Shown here: piece after piece, positions 1-12,796 of the stretch
How positions within the stretch are numbered: position 1 is the stretch's first letter
Layout: every line of letters begins with the position of its first letter
Made by a program: the position numbers and the translations under genes
Notes under the pieces: generated by a model
Database searches by the model: none
Told to the model about the DNA's origin: nothing
What the model saw: the letters and a program-made list of their open reading frames with translations, nothing else
Assembly (NCBI RefSeq): GCF_008831285.2
Contig: NC_045148.1
Coordinates: 11,576,183 to 11,640,182 of the forward strand
DNA: 64,000 nucleotides
Reading direction: 5' to 3'
From: Nymphaea colorata
Taxonomy: Eukaryota; Streptophyta; Magnoliopsida; Nymphaeales; Nymphaeaceae

Positions 1-772
1 TGTTCTTTTAAATTGGAAGATTGGAATGCCCTGCTTTTGAAACAACGACGCATGTCTATCATATCCAAGAGGAGAATACACCTTGGTACATGACATCAAA
101 ATGTACATTGAAAGTGGAGAATTTCCGATCGAAATGTCCAAAAATAAAAGAAAGCAATTCAGCGTATGTCAGCAAAGGTACTTTATTCTTACAAGAGTGC
201 TATATAGACATGGATTTAGTATTGAATACTCTCGGTGTCTTGATGAATATGAAGCAAAGGAAGTCATCAAATAGTCACATCGAGGAGACTGTGAAAGCCA
301 TGTTGGTTACCAAACCATCACCAAACAAATAATTTGGGGAGCAGTAATGTTGCAACAATGGTCCATAAAATGTAAGGCTGGGCGTCGGGCCGGCCCGGCC
401 CGGTATCGGCCGGGTTTGGGTCGGAAAAATCCCGGCCCGGCCCGGGCTCGGGCCCGACAGCCAGGCCCGGGTCGGCCCGGCCTGGCCCGCTTAGGCTCGG
501 TAAGTTAAAAAATATATATATATATTTTTAATTTTTTTGTTTTAATAATATTTTTTTATTCTTAATAAATATATTTTATATTAAAAAATATTATTTTATA
601 ATTAAAAAATATTTTTAAAATTTAAATGGGCCAGGCCGGGCGGGCCCGGCCCGGCCCGATACCCACCCCTAATAAAATGTCAAAAACTAACCGCAGATAA
701 CTAAAAACTTGGAGACGCAGCCACATATTCCCTCGGGATCTGCTGGTATTTTATTACGTACAGAAGAGAGGC
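1..772 (+). pseudogene. Ty3/gypsy integrase N-terminal fragment, split by a MITE
   Basis: Translation of about 83-360 gives a line typical of the stretch between RNase H and the integrase zinc finger of plant Ty3/gypsy polyproteins: a W/V-H-D-I-K start, then VLYRHGFSIEYSRCLD and EAKEVI. This is followed, after a stop codon, by H-RGDCESHVGYQTITKQI, matching the HxGxCGxHxG integrase zinc-finger start. It resembles the corresponding part of the large element further right (22002-22292), but keeps the zinc-finger part that the other lost. The reading is broken by stops and by the MITE at 373-671, and it resumes at about 680 with a C-Q pair. The left part lies outside the window. It is a dead fragment; the family call is good, the exact lineage is inferred. 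Confidence 0.7.
373..671. mobile_element. hAT-type MITE, 299 bp, GC-rich ends and AT-rich core
   Basis: The left end reads TAAGGCTGGGCGTCGGGCC. The right end, read on the other strand, is TAGGGGTGGGTATCGGGCC, so the terminal inverted repeats match at most of 19 positions and continue into GGCCCGG repeats. The element is flanked by a perfect 8-bp direct repeat ATAAAATG at 365-372 and 672-679. An 8-bp target duplication and TAGGG-type ends are hallmarks of the hAT superfamily. There is no coding capacity. The core (about 500-625) is almost pure A/T while both ends are GGCCCG repeats, so the folded molecule would form a very strong stem. It is inserted in the gypsy integrase fragment and is therefore younger than it. 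Confidence 0.85.
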
Positions 773-2604
773 TAAAACAATGCATTCATGACATCTTTTT
801 TTAAGAGCAATTACAAATGAGAACCCATTCAATGTTAACATCGTCCTGAAAATTCGTTATATAGTACAAACATATGATCGTAAAGCTTCTAAAGACTGTG
901 AATGGCAAGGCAAAGGGTAGATAAGGGTTATGCAATAGCTCATTACATTGCTTGCTTACAATACATATAAATTTTTATGACAACTTGATAGTCTTCAGTA
1001 CTAAAATTTCTTCAAAAAATTCTCACCATAGGAACATTATATTCTCTATCTTCTCCAAGTTTGTTTCTTGCCGAGGCCTACAAAGGTGGTTATGCTTACT
1101 GCTGCAATCACCGTTGAGGACACCATTGGAATATGCTATAGCGGAAAAATGGGCATTAGTAGTATAGAGTCTATTGCTGCAAGCTCTTCTAGTGGAAGAT
1201 GTCACCGCTATCTCCTATAGCGGTGATCATGATCAAGGCTACTGACCATATAAATACCTATGCAGGCATAACTAGAGATTTATCTTTCCACTGTAGGGGC
1301 CTCTGTCCTTTCCATATTTTCTTGTTGGGATGTCAGCTATCTAACTGTGGTTCACGTAATTGAATGGCCAATGTTTGCCTAAATTCACATTGGGAACATG
1401 TGCCATCACCACCACCATTTCTGTGATTCTCTAGTAAGTTATTGAGTATGTAGGAATTTGGTCATAGATACATAATGGTGAAGACAAATTTTAATGCGGT
1501 AAGTATTTTTGTTTCTTTTGAACTGATCAAACATGATATAATTGATCCTCTCATCGTGCAATGTCCAGATCCAAAGAAACAGACCAGAAAATTTGCTTGT
1601 TTGCTGTATGCCCATCCTAATATGTGAATGTTATTTTTGACATTTAGTGCATCATTAATTACTTTTCTTACCATGTCTTGTGTTTCTTGCAACTTTTTGT
1701 CATTTCTTTTAACTTGGTTTTTCTTAATGGTAATTGCTTTCATTTATTAAGGGGGCATCTGCAAGACTTTGTACTGATATATGTTTGCTTTGAAGCTTGT
1801 TGACACCAATATTATGACTGTTTGTGATTATACATCTTCTAAATCTTAATTTTTTTTCTAAAAAAAAAATTCTTATGGCAATCATCATCTTCTTTTGTGT
1901 TATCCACTTGGTAATGCTGCTTACCACAAGGTGTTACATGATGAACTCGGAGTGTCCATTTGCTAACTGATTTTATTGCAAGTCGGAGAAGAAGGCAAGG
2001 CTACAGCAGATGCATTAGGTGCTATGTATGAACATGTGGTTCTCTGCTGCTAGTGGTATGTATGATGATCACCTATTTCTGTTATATTTATGATACAAAT
2101 AATATTTACTGTGGAGTGTTGTCGCTCATAAGCTAGCTACTTGTGTATTCAATGTTCCTTTTTTCAGGAGTTGAATGTCATGCTCATTTATACAAGCATG
2201 TCTCCTATGGTCAATTTGTTAGAATAAGATTTTTTATATATTTTCCAACTTTTACGAACTTTAATTTGTCCAGGTTTATGCTTTCTCAAGGAATGGTGGC
2301 GTTCTCCTTTCTACCATCAGACTCATATCTATCCTGCCATTTTTCTAGTGAGGTGATGAAACAAGAACTAGTGCGAGGCCAGTTTGATTTCTATTTTACC
2401 ATTTTTAATACCTCTCCTTTACGTCACTTACTTGATATCTGTGACATTTTTTATATTCATTATATTGATCACATAAATCCATCTATCTCGATTCAATGTG
2501 CTTGCTCCTATCTTGTAGCTGGGTTGAAAAAATGCTCAAAGGAAGATTACAGGGCATATTAAGTCGTTATTTCATCAATGTCGTCAACTGTACTGGGAGG
2601 GGAA
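773..2604. other. No gene recognised
   Basis: No open frame here shows a protein pattern I recognise, and I could not assemble an exon chain. The only structure seen is the motif CTATAGCGG at about 1136 and an inverted pair CACCGCTAT/ATAGCGGTG at about 1203-1227. The same ATAGCGGTG recurs at 2621 next to the CACTA-like terminus. The stretch may therefore be internal sequence of that transposon; this is inference. Confidence 0.4.
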
Positions 2605-2836
2605 TCTAGGATGGCACTCTATAGCGGTGAAAACCGCACCGGTAGAGAATTGGTTGACAACTCCCGACGGCATAAACCGTCGGGAATAGAATACCTCACG
2701 AGACCTTTCTCGATGGCTTGAAACCGTTGGCAAATAAATTGCCAACTGCTCTAAGGGGTTTTTGCCAACGGTTATAGCTGTTGTGCACCAAATCTATACC
2801 CGTGCCAATGGTCATTGGAATAGATCTATTGCAGTG
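2605..2836. mobile_element. CACTA-like transposon terminus with subterminal repeats
   Basis: Read on the minus strand from 2836 the sequence starts CACTGCAATAGATC, the CACT(G/A)CAA type of end. It is followed by repeated, inverted CCGACGGTTT/AAACCGTTGG and TTGCCAACGG units (about 2665-2690, 2720-2750, 2763-2775). Short inverted subterminal repeats of this GACGGTT kind are typical of plant CACTA (En/Spm) elements. A matching opposite end was not found, so the other limit and the 3-bp target duplication are unknown. No transposase reading frame is visible. Confidence 0.55.
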
Positions 2837-4110
2837 ATTTCTTCACAGTTATTGGCATTGTTGTTAAAGAAAATAAATTTCATATAATCTAAATTTTCAT
2901 AACCTTTATATAATATCTATGCAATCTAAAAATCAACATACAATAAACCAATTGGTATAACAAGAGCTAAAAGTGAATATAACTAACAGATCTTCATAAA
3001 ACATATCAAATGGAACATAGTGGAAAGAAATTGGAAACATGAAGCGAAGAAAAAAATCATTTTATAACGAAAAAGAGAGCTTAAGCAGCATCCTTGACTC
3101 CATTCGGGGCAAAACAAATACTCGTGAATCATGAGCAAGCTTTACGCTTTTACCTGTTTGTGTGGGTGAAGCATAACTAGAGTAACTTTTAAGGGAGAAA
3201 CTAGCTACTTCATCTGTCTCTAGACTTGCTGTATGCACTGATGACAGTTTTCTTTTCCAGACAAAATAGACCACACAGAAGTGTGGGTTCTAACCCATAC
3301 TTTGGTGGATGTGTTGGCTTTGATAAATTTCCTTCACATGAAAGAAATCCGTTTAGTATATGAGCTACATCACAATTATAACAAAGATATCACAGAAACA
3401 TGGGAATATATTTGAAGGAAATTGAGGACACAACGGCAATTTATAAAAACCTGCAGCAAGTTCGATTGCTTAATCAGAAAGATAAATCATCCCTGCATCA
3501 TGATGAATATAAGTTGTTAAATTTTTAAACTGCTTTGATTTTGACCTCGATTAATCATCTTAAAAGTTAAAACAAAAAAGCAGGACTTTTACTGCAAGCT
3601 GGCAGCAATCTACGATAATAAATCACTCGTAATGTGCTACCCTAAGCCGATCAAATCCTGGAACAAGATGCAATACTCCCCCAGTACAAATGCAAGTCCT
3701 CTTATTGAACTCAGATTTTTCATTCTTTCTATTCCTTTAGATATTTCATCCTCTTCTTGAGTTCAGAGTGGTCTTTCCCAGTCTAAATAGAGTTTGCTCC
3801 AAGGCTGCATGCTGCTGTCCAGGCAGTGAGTGAGCAAGTGGCCATGGCCCCTGCCAGCTCCCCTGGCTCCACAGACGGTAATAATGGAGGTTGTAGGAAC
3901 AGGGACGCAGAGTCACTCCTAGTTAAGGTTGCAAATTTTTTCCATGTGAGAGCATCTGATCTGCAATACATCGATCATAGAATCAAAAAGGGGAAATTAG
4001 ACCCTGGATACAAACTGCATAACAGCGGTAGGGTCGGTCAGTTGAACACGCTTAGACGGTTTTGAAACGGGGAGCTTATACTTGTTACATAGTTTGAGAT
4101 GAACGGTTAC
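2837..4110. other. Intergenic, no recognised gene
   Basis: A 79-codon frame at 3826-4065 (+) exists but has no motif I know and no splice-linked partner. Its amino end is Ser/Pro/Gly rich. The rest is AT-rich sequence without visible repeats. The end of the stretch is likely the proximal promoter of the kinase gene. Confidence 0.4.
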
Positions 4111-4115
4111 TATAA

Positions 4116-4118
<3 letters not shown>
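4111..4118 (+). promoter_or_regulatory. Candidate TATA box of the PTI1-like kinase gene
   Basis: TATAAATA directly precedes a (GA)n run and lies about 690 bp before the start codon. The interval holds a long CT-rich leader (4370-4396 is pure CT), common in plant 5' UTRs, and may contain a leader intron. A second candidate, TATATAAT, lies at 4207-4214. Choosing between them needs transcript ends. Confidence 0.4.
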
Positions 4119-4166
<48 letters not shown>

Positions 4167-4167
4167 A
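4118..4167. repeat. (GA)n microsatellite
   Basis: About 50 bp of GA dinucleotides with one GAAAGA interruption, immediately downstream of the candidate TATA box. GA/CT runs are frequent in plant core promoters and leaders. Confidence 0.9.
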
Positions 4168-4362
4168 GGTTTTAGACGTGGTGGGAGGTTACTCGTACAG
4201 AAATGGTATATAATAAATGAGATAGATGGTTCTGCCCACGGCGTGCATGCACGTTAACAGGCCATAATCTCTCCATAGGCGCGTTCTGCGTTGCATCCCA
4301 CCACCACCAATTGCGTCTCTGGTCAATCCTCGGAAGTTTTTCCAGCCTCTCTCTCCTCATCA

Positions 4363-4395
<33 letters not shown>

Positions 4396-4804
4396 ATTTT
4401 CGTTCCGTGCACAAACACGCATCATTTCTCTTCCTCTGATTCTCTTGCCTATTTATCAGTGTATGTGTCTTCTCTCCTTTCTTATATGGTTTCTTTTAGA
4501 TCTGTAACTTGCCGGTTTTTGGTTGCTCGGTTGATGGAAAAAGCATGTGTATCATGTGCAAGATCTTCCATGAAAAAAGAATTAATACGTTTTACATGCA
4601 TATTCTATTGGAATTTTTCTGTTCTCGGCCTGTTTTCTTTAATGATCTCTTACAGGATTTTGACCCTGCAGGTGGTTATTGCGGCAGAGTTTCTTTTCCG
4701 ATCATTTTGAAGATTCAATGTATATATCCATGGAAGTCGCATCTTCATAAGTTATATATCAGGGAGAGACCGTAGGGATTTGATGCGCTTGTAGAAGGTT
4801 CAAG

Positions 4805-5423
4805 ATGTTCTGTTGCGGTGGTGGAGAAGAAGACTTTCAAGGCCCACAGATGAACCAATATTCCGCTCCACCAAGCGGCAGATCTTATGGTAAATAATTT
4901 TTAATGAAAATTTGATCTTATTTTCTTGTTTTCAGGTTACCTTATTTTTTTATTTGCTTGTCCTTCACGTTACCTATCATAACTACTATATGGTCGATTC
5001 AATTGCTAGTTGTATATTTGAGTTCATCTGCACCTCCTTTGATCGATTAGGTTTTGTAGGTTTTCCCGCATAATTGAAAAAACAGTTCACGAGAAAAGGA
5101 AGGTTTGGGTGCTTCCCATAACGGTGACAACTTTTTTGTTCACAAACCTTGTTCTTGTAAATATTGTCAAAAAAAAATTTGGGCTTCAGATTTCAGAAGC
5201 AATTAACTTCGTACTCTTGATAACCAACGAAAATATCAATTCAAAAGTTTACTTTTTTATAAAATTGTACACGAAACGCCAAAAACTTTGTAGAAGCATC
5301 TTTTTATTGGTTGATACTGCGACAATTTTTGATGTTTTGCAAAATATCTTGAAGTTTCCTTTTTCTTCGTTTTCTATTTTGATGGTAAAGCTTTCTTTTC
5401 TACCATGATTATTTCATGCTAAT

Positions 5424-5459
<36 letters not shown>

Positions 5460-8400
5460 CTCGTGTGCAAGTTTGGGATTGAATTTGTTATCAGTTTTAC
5501 CGCCTAATAAAAGCTAAAGTGATTACCTAAAGCTGAAACATCAGCGGTGAGGAAGTAAACGCCACAAAACAGGTTATTTGGCAAAATGTACTTATTTCAG
5601 TATTTCAAGATCTTCACCGTTTCATTATTATAGGTTGCAAATGGATTGCACAGCATTTAGTAAAAGCATTGAATTTTTGGGATACATATTTTAGGATAGA
5701 TTGTGTTAAGAAATATAATGCAATTATAAATACTGCTTCAAGATCCGATAATCTAATGTTAAGACCTAACTACACTAACGTTGAAACAGCATCATAGTGT
5801 TTTCACACATACAAAATGACGAAACTTCTAAAAATCAGATCCAGATCATTGGCAAGCCAGCATCTGTTGATGGCCGTGGTGGTGGCCCTCTTAACTCGTG
5901 GCTGAGGATTGCTCTTTAATTCTGCATATAGATTTTTACTTTTACGGCTATGCCTATAATCAAATAAACCGCACTGGAATCCAAGCCGCTGGGCTTTCTA
6001 GCTTCTACCGATGCCAACAATATCATTGGTGTTGTAGAAAGCAGGATGTTGCTTTAAGTTGTTGCCAAAGATGTGTTTGTTGAAATGCATGATGGCCCAA
6101 ACTATGCAGATACGTAATGGCTCAAGTTAGGAGCATCATGTTACCTCCCCGGACTCCCATTTGTTCACACCCTACCCTTGGTGCATGGTGAAGGAATTTC
6201 CTTTTGGCTGCCCCTGGTTAAAAAGTCTTTGGGGAAAAGGAGCATCTCATGCCTGACTACAGTCTTCCTTCATCTGAATGAGGGATGTGGATGTTGCCAA
6301 ACCAACTTTTTCCTATGCATCATGCAATTACATGCGCAAGCAGGTTATGATTATGTGTTTCCTCCGTTCGTCAAATCTGCATGTTTTCTTTCTTGCGTAC
6401 GCTCACATCTGTAGTTTCCTCCTTCGTGAGCTGGAGATAATGTTCGCTGTGAATTTGTGCACTTAGTGAACTACTGTACCAGATGATGATGGACTGATGG
6501 TGGTATGTTTCACTAATATGGATGGACCAAGAAACTTTGTTGCAAGTCCTTGGCAACTAAAAAGCCTTGTTTAGCATGATAAACCAGAAGCTTAATTTGT
6601 TCTTGATTTTAGATATCCACTTCGTTTGACACAAGAACATGAAGATGGAATCTCCAGGTTACTCAAACAATACTTCATTGTGTTCACCAGTATGTTCGAT
6701 GTCAAGCCGATTCTTTCTATCGACCCCGAGAGCACAGCGATATGTCCATGATGGGGAACTTGTTTGACTGGCCTATATTCGATTGGAGTGACGTTGTTAT
6801 TGTCTATCTCTTTTTTTTTCTTAATTTTTCAGCAATTTATGTTAAATTCCAATTCATAATTCACTGTTACTTGTGCGCTTGTTGCCTCTATTCAGGAAGT
6901 GAGAGAGAATCAAAGGGCCCTGCTGCAGCTAAGAGCAGTGCACCAGCAAAGGTTTTACCAATTGAGACCCCTGCCTTGCCATTGGAAGAGTTGAAGAGAA
7001 TCACAGGGAATTTCGGAGATAAGGCTTTGATTGGTGAGGGATCATATGGCCGCGTTTTTGGGGGAACTCTCAAAGATGGTCAGGCTGCCGCAATAAAGAA
7101 GCTTGACCCCAGCACCTCCCAAGAGCCTGATTCTGACTTTGCAGCGCAGGTTAGATTGTTGCTATTCCCTGTTCATCTCAAACTGCTATTTTGCTACTTC
7201 CTACTGGTCAAATATATGTACTCTCCTATCCCATTCTTCCCAGATAGCGTCATCCATAACTTATTATAACCATTCCATTTACTTCTATATTACCTTACTC
7301 TGACTTTGAAGATTTGGCGTAACTTTTGCTGTATTTGCTCTCCAGTTGTCTGTTGTCTCAAGACTCAAGCATGAGAACTTTGTTCAGTTGGTGGGATACT
7401 GTTTGGAGGCAGATAACAGGATTTTGGTTTATCAGTTTGCAACAATGGGATCTCTACATGATGTCTTGCACGGTATATCAATTGAAGCTTTTCTCACAGC
7501 TTGCTCATTTCAAGTATCGGTTACGAATGGAACACCGCAGAAAGTGAAGGAAGTAACAAATTTCTTCTGCCCAAATGCCAGTTGCCAAATGTAATCAATC
7601 ACGTGGCATGCATAAACACAAACACACCGGGGAAGGACATTTAAGCACTAAAATTAAAAATAACATGGTTATCTATTTGCAGTCCAATCTAAGCTGAAGA
7701 TAAGTCTATAGTTGTTACTTCAGCAATTTGACTATAGAGTTTGATTTCTTCAGTATCATGCTCTCGTTCAATTGCAGAGTTAAATGTAAAAAATATCTTA
7801 TCAGTGTTTTTTTCTTTTCAAGTAATACATCTGTATCGTCTGCTTTGGCGAATATTACATGCGTATTTTGAGGCCTGATAAATGTGACTTAAAAGATGAG
7901 AGTATTTTGAATCTACATTATAATAATGACATGCTTTTGTAATGTTAACTGACGCATATTAGCCGCCAGTATTTTGTCAGTAATATTTGTGTATACCAAC
8001 TGAAATAATTGTGAGGCAAATGTTACTTTATAAATCCTTTTATGTTTCATAGCTTCATTTGTTTCTCATTACGTCTTTATGGTAAACTTATATGACTACA
8101 GGCAGGAAAGGTGTGCAGGGAGCTGAGCCAGGCCCTGTTCTTGACTGGAGTCAAAGAGTGAACATCGCCTATGGTGCAGCTAGAGGCCTTGAGTATCTTC
8201 ATGAGAAGGTTCAGCCACCCATTGTCCACCGTGATGTCAGATCTAGCAACGTTCTGCTGTTTGACAATTTCAATGCAAAGATTGCTGATTTTAATTTGAC
8301 GAACCAATCTCCAGATACTGCAGCTCGCCTTCATTCCACTCGTGTCTTGGGAACATTTGGTTATCATGCTCCGGAGTAAGTACTATTGCTTCCTGATTGT

Positions 8401-10657
8401 GACCATATGAGTTCAGAAATGTTCAGATAAGCAACCTGTTATCCAGTCCTTTATCCTTGTACATTTTTAGCAGTTCTGGTTACTTTGAGACTGCGCAACA
8501 AGTATCCAACCGCTTACACTCTCACCTCTTGTATTTACTCAATTTCACTATAAATTTGTTGAAGGACTAAAAAAACTTAATCGTGTCATAAGTTCTAAAT
8601 TCTTTAATTAAAAAAATCTCAATTTTAAAGCTTCCGCCTCTGTCCATTTCACTTCAGAAACCCTCAAGTAATTAAACAACCGACTGCATGCTAAAGTGCT
8701 TGTTTCTTCTGCTCTTCTGCTGTCAAAAAGGAAGATTTCCATGCAGTTGCGCAGATACAAAAGTCCCGTATATGTAGTTAAACATGAGAAATTGATTCAA
8801 TCGGATGAATGAAACTCTTAAAACGTACTGTTACAGGATTTAACTGATATGCTTGAGTTATGGCTCCACTAGCAAGCAATAAAACATGGCTAGCATATGG
8901 AAAATGAGACTTCCAACTTCTCCTGGCTGCAGGTATGCAATGACTGGTCAGATTACACAGAAGAGTGATGTCTACAGTTTTGGAGTCGTTCTTCTGGAGC
9001 TCTTGACTGGCAGGAAGCCAGTGGATCACACAATGCCTAAAGGGCAACAAAGTCTTGTTACATGGGTATGTTAGTTTGTATTCAAGCGCTCTCCTTTGAA
9101 GAACTATCTGCAAGTTCAATTTTGTTCTGCTTTGCAGGCTACTCCACGATTGAGCGAAGATAAAGTAAAGCAATGTGTAGATCCCAAGCTAAATAACAAT
9201 TACCCTCCCAAGGCTGTCGCGAAGGTAATCCCATCCTCCTTTGTTAACTTTGATATGAATATTAGTTTGGTACCTTAATTGTTCCACACTGCCACAACAG
9301 ATGTAAACAATTGTGTGCAAGAAAAAGCACAGACCAGCTGATGCTAAAGCACATTGCACATGAATGAGTCCACAGATGTGTATACAATAGAGTTGTCAAG
9401 AAAGGAGTCACATAGGGACCTATTTGTGAGATGGAAACAAAGATGAGATTTTTATGCTCATACAGAATAGGAAAGTGCAGTATGCTTACACACACACACG
9501 TGAATGCATGCTCATTAGACGTATTGGTTGGCCACATCCCTAAGCACATATACAACTTGCAAAAAACAAAGAAACAGGGAAAGGATATAGGCTGATCTTG
9601 GAAGATTCATATAATGTTGTTGGTTGAACTTGAGAGAGTACAGCTCTTGCTTCCTCCATGAATCTAAAAGTACTCAAGCAGTTATGAAACAATCACGTGC
9701 CATGATGATACTGAAAGCTATTATAGATAGCGTTAAATATTATACTGTCATAATTATGCCCAAAGGCAACTTGGAGTCGCAGAATTTAGCTAGGATATAT
9801 TCAAGGAACAGAGTGGTATATTGCCACCTAATCAATATTCAATGCAAAATAGTTCAAGTTTTGCCAGAATGAACTCAGAATTTTGTCAAGCTTTTCACAG
9901 AGCGAGTTTGAACAAAACTCAGGAAGAATCATCTTGGAAGCAATGTTGGAACCCCTTTGTCATACTTCCCGACTACGAGCATGCTACTTCACTTGTGGCC
10001 TTGACTTGCATATGATTATTCCCATGGGAATCCAACTATGACTGCACACATGGCAGCTCCAACCTGCTTCACTGCTTCAACCTCTTTGGAGGATATGATA
10101 CTCTAATTCAAGTCATTCAACAATATATGTGATGAGCAGTGAGTTGAAAATTAAAGCTTGAAGCTAGAGAAATGATTTTTCAGGGAACTAGTTATTTACA
10201 GGCAAGCCAGAGTTTCTAGTGATTCTGGCAAACATATATGGCATATTTCATTAGTTGGAAGCACAATTTAGTTGTTCAAGGACCTCAAACATTAGATATT
10301 AGGTAGACTATTGGACATTTGGTCTTACATAGGGCCATTTTTGAGCTAAACTACTTTATCCCTGCCCTCCCCAGACTCCTAGTTCTTTAAAGCATACAGA
10401 AGAAGGTCATAGTTAGGATCTAGGATCTCAATTATGCACCAATGGCAAGATGTGCATACAATTTTCTGAAAATTGGCCTATAGATTGCTTGCTAAGTGCT
10501 TTATAAATTGATTACAACGAAATTCTTTTTGTTTGGGCAGATGGCTGCTGTTGCTGCACTGTGTGTCCAGTATGAAGCTGATTTTCGCCCCAACATGACA
10601 ATTGTCGTCAAGGCACTACAACCACTTCTCAGCTCAAGACCTGCAGGACCTGAATGA
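4805..10657 (+). CDS. PTI1-like: PTI1-like serine/threonine protein kinase, 7 exons, 358 aa
   Basis: Receptor-like cytoplasmic kinase of the Pti1 family, which acts downstream of Pto-type or OXI1/AGC kinases in defence and oxidative signalling. Exons: 4805-4889, 6896-7149, 7346-7472, 8102-8375, 8933-9065, 9138-9224, 10541-10657. All introns are GT/AG and phases agree, giving 1077 nt with stop, the normal family length. The start [11 protein letters not shown] is the short Cys-rich head typical of the family (Cys3/Cys4 possible acylation sites). Kinase landmarks: glycine loop GEGSYGRV 75-82, catalytic Lys96 (AAIKK), HRD 198-200, DFN 218-220 in place of DFG, APE 245-247. The alpha-C glutamate position is Gln113. 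DFN and Gln are as I remember them in the family, so not a defect. Thr235 in [10 protein letters not shown] corresponds to the activation-loop threonine phosphorylated in tomato Pti1. No breaks: an intact gene. A small extra exon inside the 2-kb intron 1 cannot be excluded. Confidence 0.95.
5426..5458. repeat. (AT)n microsatellite in intron 1
   Basis: About 16 AT repeats inside the first intron of the kinase gene. Confidence 0.9.
5836..6740 (+). other. Coding-like remnants inside kinase intron 1, unidentified
   Basis: Several short frames read like protein: one near 5839-5920 contains [18 protein letters not shown]; another near 6613-6735 contains [20 protein letters not shown]. Stops and frame changes separate them. 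I do not recognise the parent protein. They could be a decayed inserted gene fragment or chance; no function is proposed. Confidence 0.25.
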
Positions 10658-11639
10658 TTACATGTAATAAATTTTAATGGACTGCGCCCCAATATTTTAT
10701 GATAATGATGATACATTCAACTTTAGTATTCCTAGCTTTTCATTAGCAGTTCATATCTCAGTTGCAATCCAGGTGTTTCTTTTTTTTTGGGAGTTCCATG
10801 CATTATATCTGAGTCTGTGCAAGTAGATGGAAATGGCGGCTTCACTTGTCACTGTGCCATGGATGTCATTATTTACTAGCAGTGCAGGCTAGCCTCAACA
10901 TCGTGCCACCACGGAAGTCCTGTCTTTTGGCCAACCAAGTGGGTGGAAGCCAGTGAACTAATTGATCTGTACTGTTTTGGCGATCTACGCAACGTTCTTG
11001 TTTATCGTCTTGTACCGTTAGCAAGTAACTAAGATAATCTACTCATGGTCTATTTGTAAAGATGCTAATGGATTGGATCCACATGTAATGTGTGCCAAGA
11101 TAATGTACCTGGGCCAAACCAGATACTCGAAGCACAACCAGGATTCTGACTGCTGAGTCATTGCTTTCAATGACAAATGCAAGGTTGGATTCTTGTCGTG
11201 CTACGTCACTAATCAAATTCTTGGCCTAATTGAGGCCGTACATCACACCTGCACAAATAGCCAGGAGAATGGATACCAATCGAGCTCACTTGACAGTAAA
11301 GAAAAAGGATATTGTTCTTTATGGTCCCAAACCTAGATAAAGACCTTGAGGTCACCATGTTTGGATGCATAACCAAGATTTTTATTACATTAAAATCTTA
11401 GGAGTTTTAGACCGTTTAATTTTGGTTTCTTTCGAGTTCCTATTTGTGCATACAAATCAAACGGTATGCTTGAAGCCATGAAGGTTACACGTTAAGTTAG
11501 GAAAAGGGCGTAAATAATAATATTTTTTACAGTGAAATTGCACCATTTTATTGCAATCACATTGTACCACGTCTTAGTCCAAATCCTCATCGAGGCATAT
11601 TGTGCATAGTTGTTATAATAGAAGCCTTGTTCATCTGCT
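10658..11639. other. 3' flank of the kinase gene, intergenic
   Basis: Includes the kinase 3' UTR (AATAAA-like ATGTAATAAATT at about 10661). No other gene or repeat is recognised before the start of LTR homology at about 11640. Confidence 0.5.
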
Positions 11640-12416
11640 AGAGTACTTTGGTCATTTGCCACTATGCACATATTTTTCATAAAGACTTAGGGTCGCATGA
11701 ACCTAAGCTAGCATTTCATTCATGTTTACATGAACCCAGTAGGCTCGGACCTAGACTCAACCCACTTAAGTTGCCACTGAACCACAGTTTCCAAAAATAG
11801 CATTGAGACTGAGCCTATAAACTTGTGTCCAACCTAGGGTTTATTCCATTTTCAAAACTAAACCTAGCGCATGTCCATCACAAGTAACCCCAGCTTGAAC
11901 AAGCCCAGTTGAGCTAGGTTCAGGTTCACGCCATTTTCAGATCTCAATTCCATATTCAAATCTCATATCCAAGTTTCATTTCCATAACTAGATCTCACAT
12001 CCAATTTTCAGGTCAGTAATCTATTTTCATAGATCCAGATCCATTATTTCAAATTCCAGACCTTTGCATTAGATCATGATTCAGATTCTTGTATCATATC
12101 TCAATCCATCTTTTATAATATTCTTTAGTTTTGCATCTAGATCTAGGTCTTAATATCAAACCTAGATCTAAGACCTGTGTGTGAGCTTAATGCACATTAT
12201 ATGTCAATAATCCATCATGATTTTCTCACTTCAAGGTTAATGTCAATTTGTACAAAAGAACATGAATCATGTGAAGTTATATGTTGAGCACATCAGCTCA
12301 AACGAAATTGGAATAGGTATTTGTATGTGGTCGTAATGAACATTTTTCTATTGAATATCTGTCTTAAATTATGCTTTAAATGTGTGTTTTGTCTTATTCA
12401 TATTCTTGCAACGTTG

Positions 12417-12672
12417 GTTCTCTATGCTGAATGTCAATCCCAAGCGTTCATCATGGATCAATTAACACTTCTTCATCCAACATTGCTTTTCACAAAATCT
12501 AACAGGTTAAGTATATGAGATCATAGGAACGTTTTTTTGACTTAAAAGTTCTCTATGCTAAATGTCAATCCCAATCTTTTATCATGGATCAATTAACACT
12601 TCTTTATCCAACATTGCTTTTCACAAAATCTAACAGGTTAAGTAAATGAGATCGTAGCGAATGTTTTTTTTT
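12417..12672 (+). repeat. Tandem duplication, 131-bp period, in the 5' LTR only
   Basis: The segment beginning GTTCTCTATGCT occurs at 12417 and again at 12548 with a few substitutions. The equivalent part of the 3' LTR lacks it, so it arose after insertion or in this LTR lineage only. Confidence 0.85.
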
Positions 12673-12796
12673 TTTTTTTCACTGAAAACACATTTTATAA
12701 TATGCTTGCGAGTTATGGAAGAAGAAAAGGAGGGTAGAAGTTTAGTCGTATATCCATTCTCTCAAGGAGGATCGACACATCCCCACCCAAAAACAC

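Noticed and set aside
3826-4065. 79-codon frame upstream of the kinase gene
   Set aside because: No recognised motif, no splice-linked neighbour and no promoter evidence; kept only as a note in the intergenic entry.
4291-4710. 139-codon frame before the kinase start
   Set aside because: Lies in the CT-rich leader of the kinase gene; Ser/Leu-rich from CT repeats.
8778-9173. 131-codon minus-strand frame
   Set aside because: Antisense shadow of kinase exon 5 and flanking introns.
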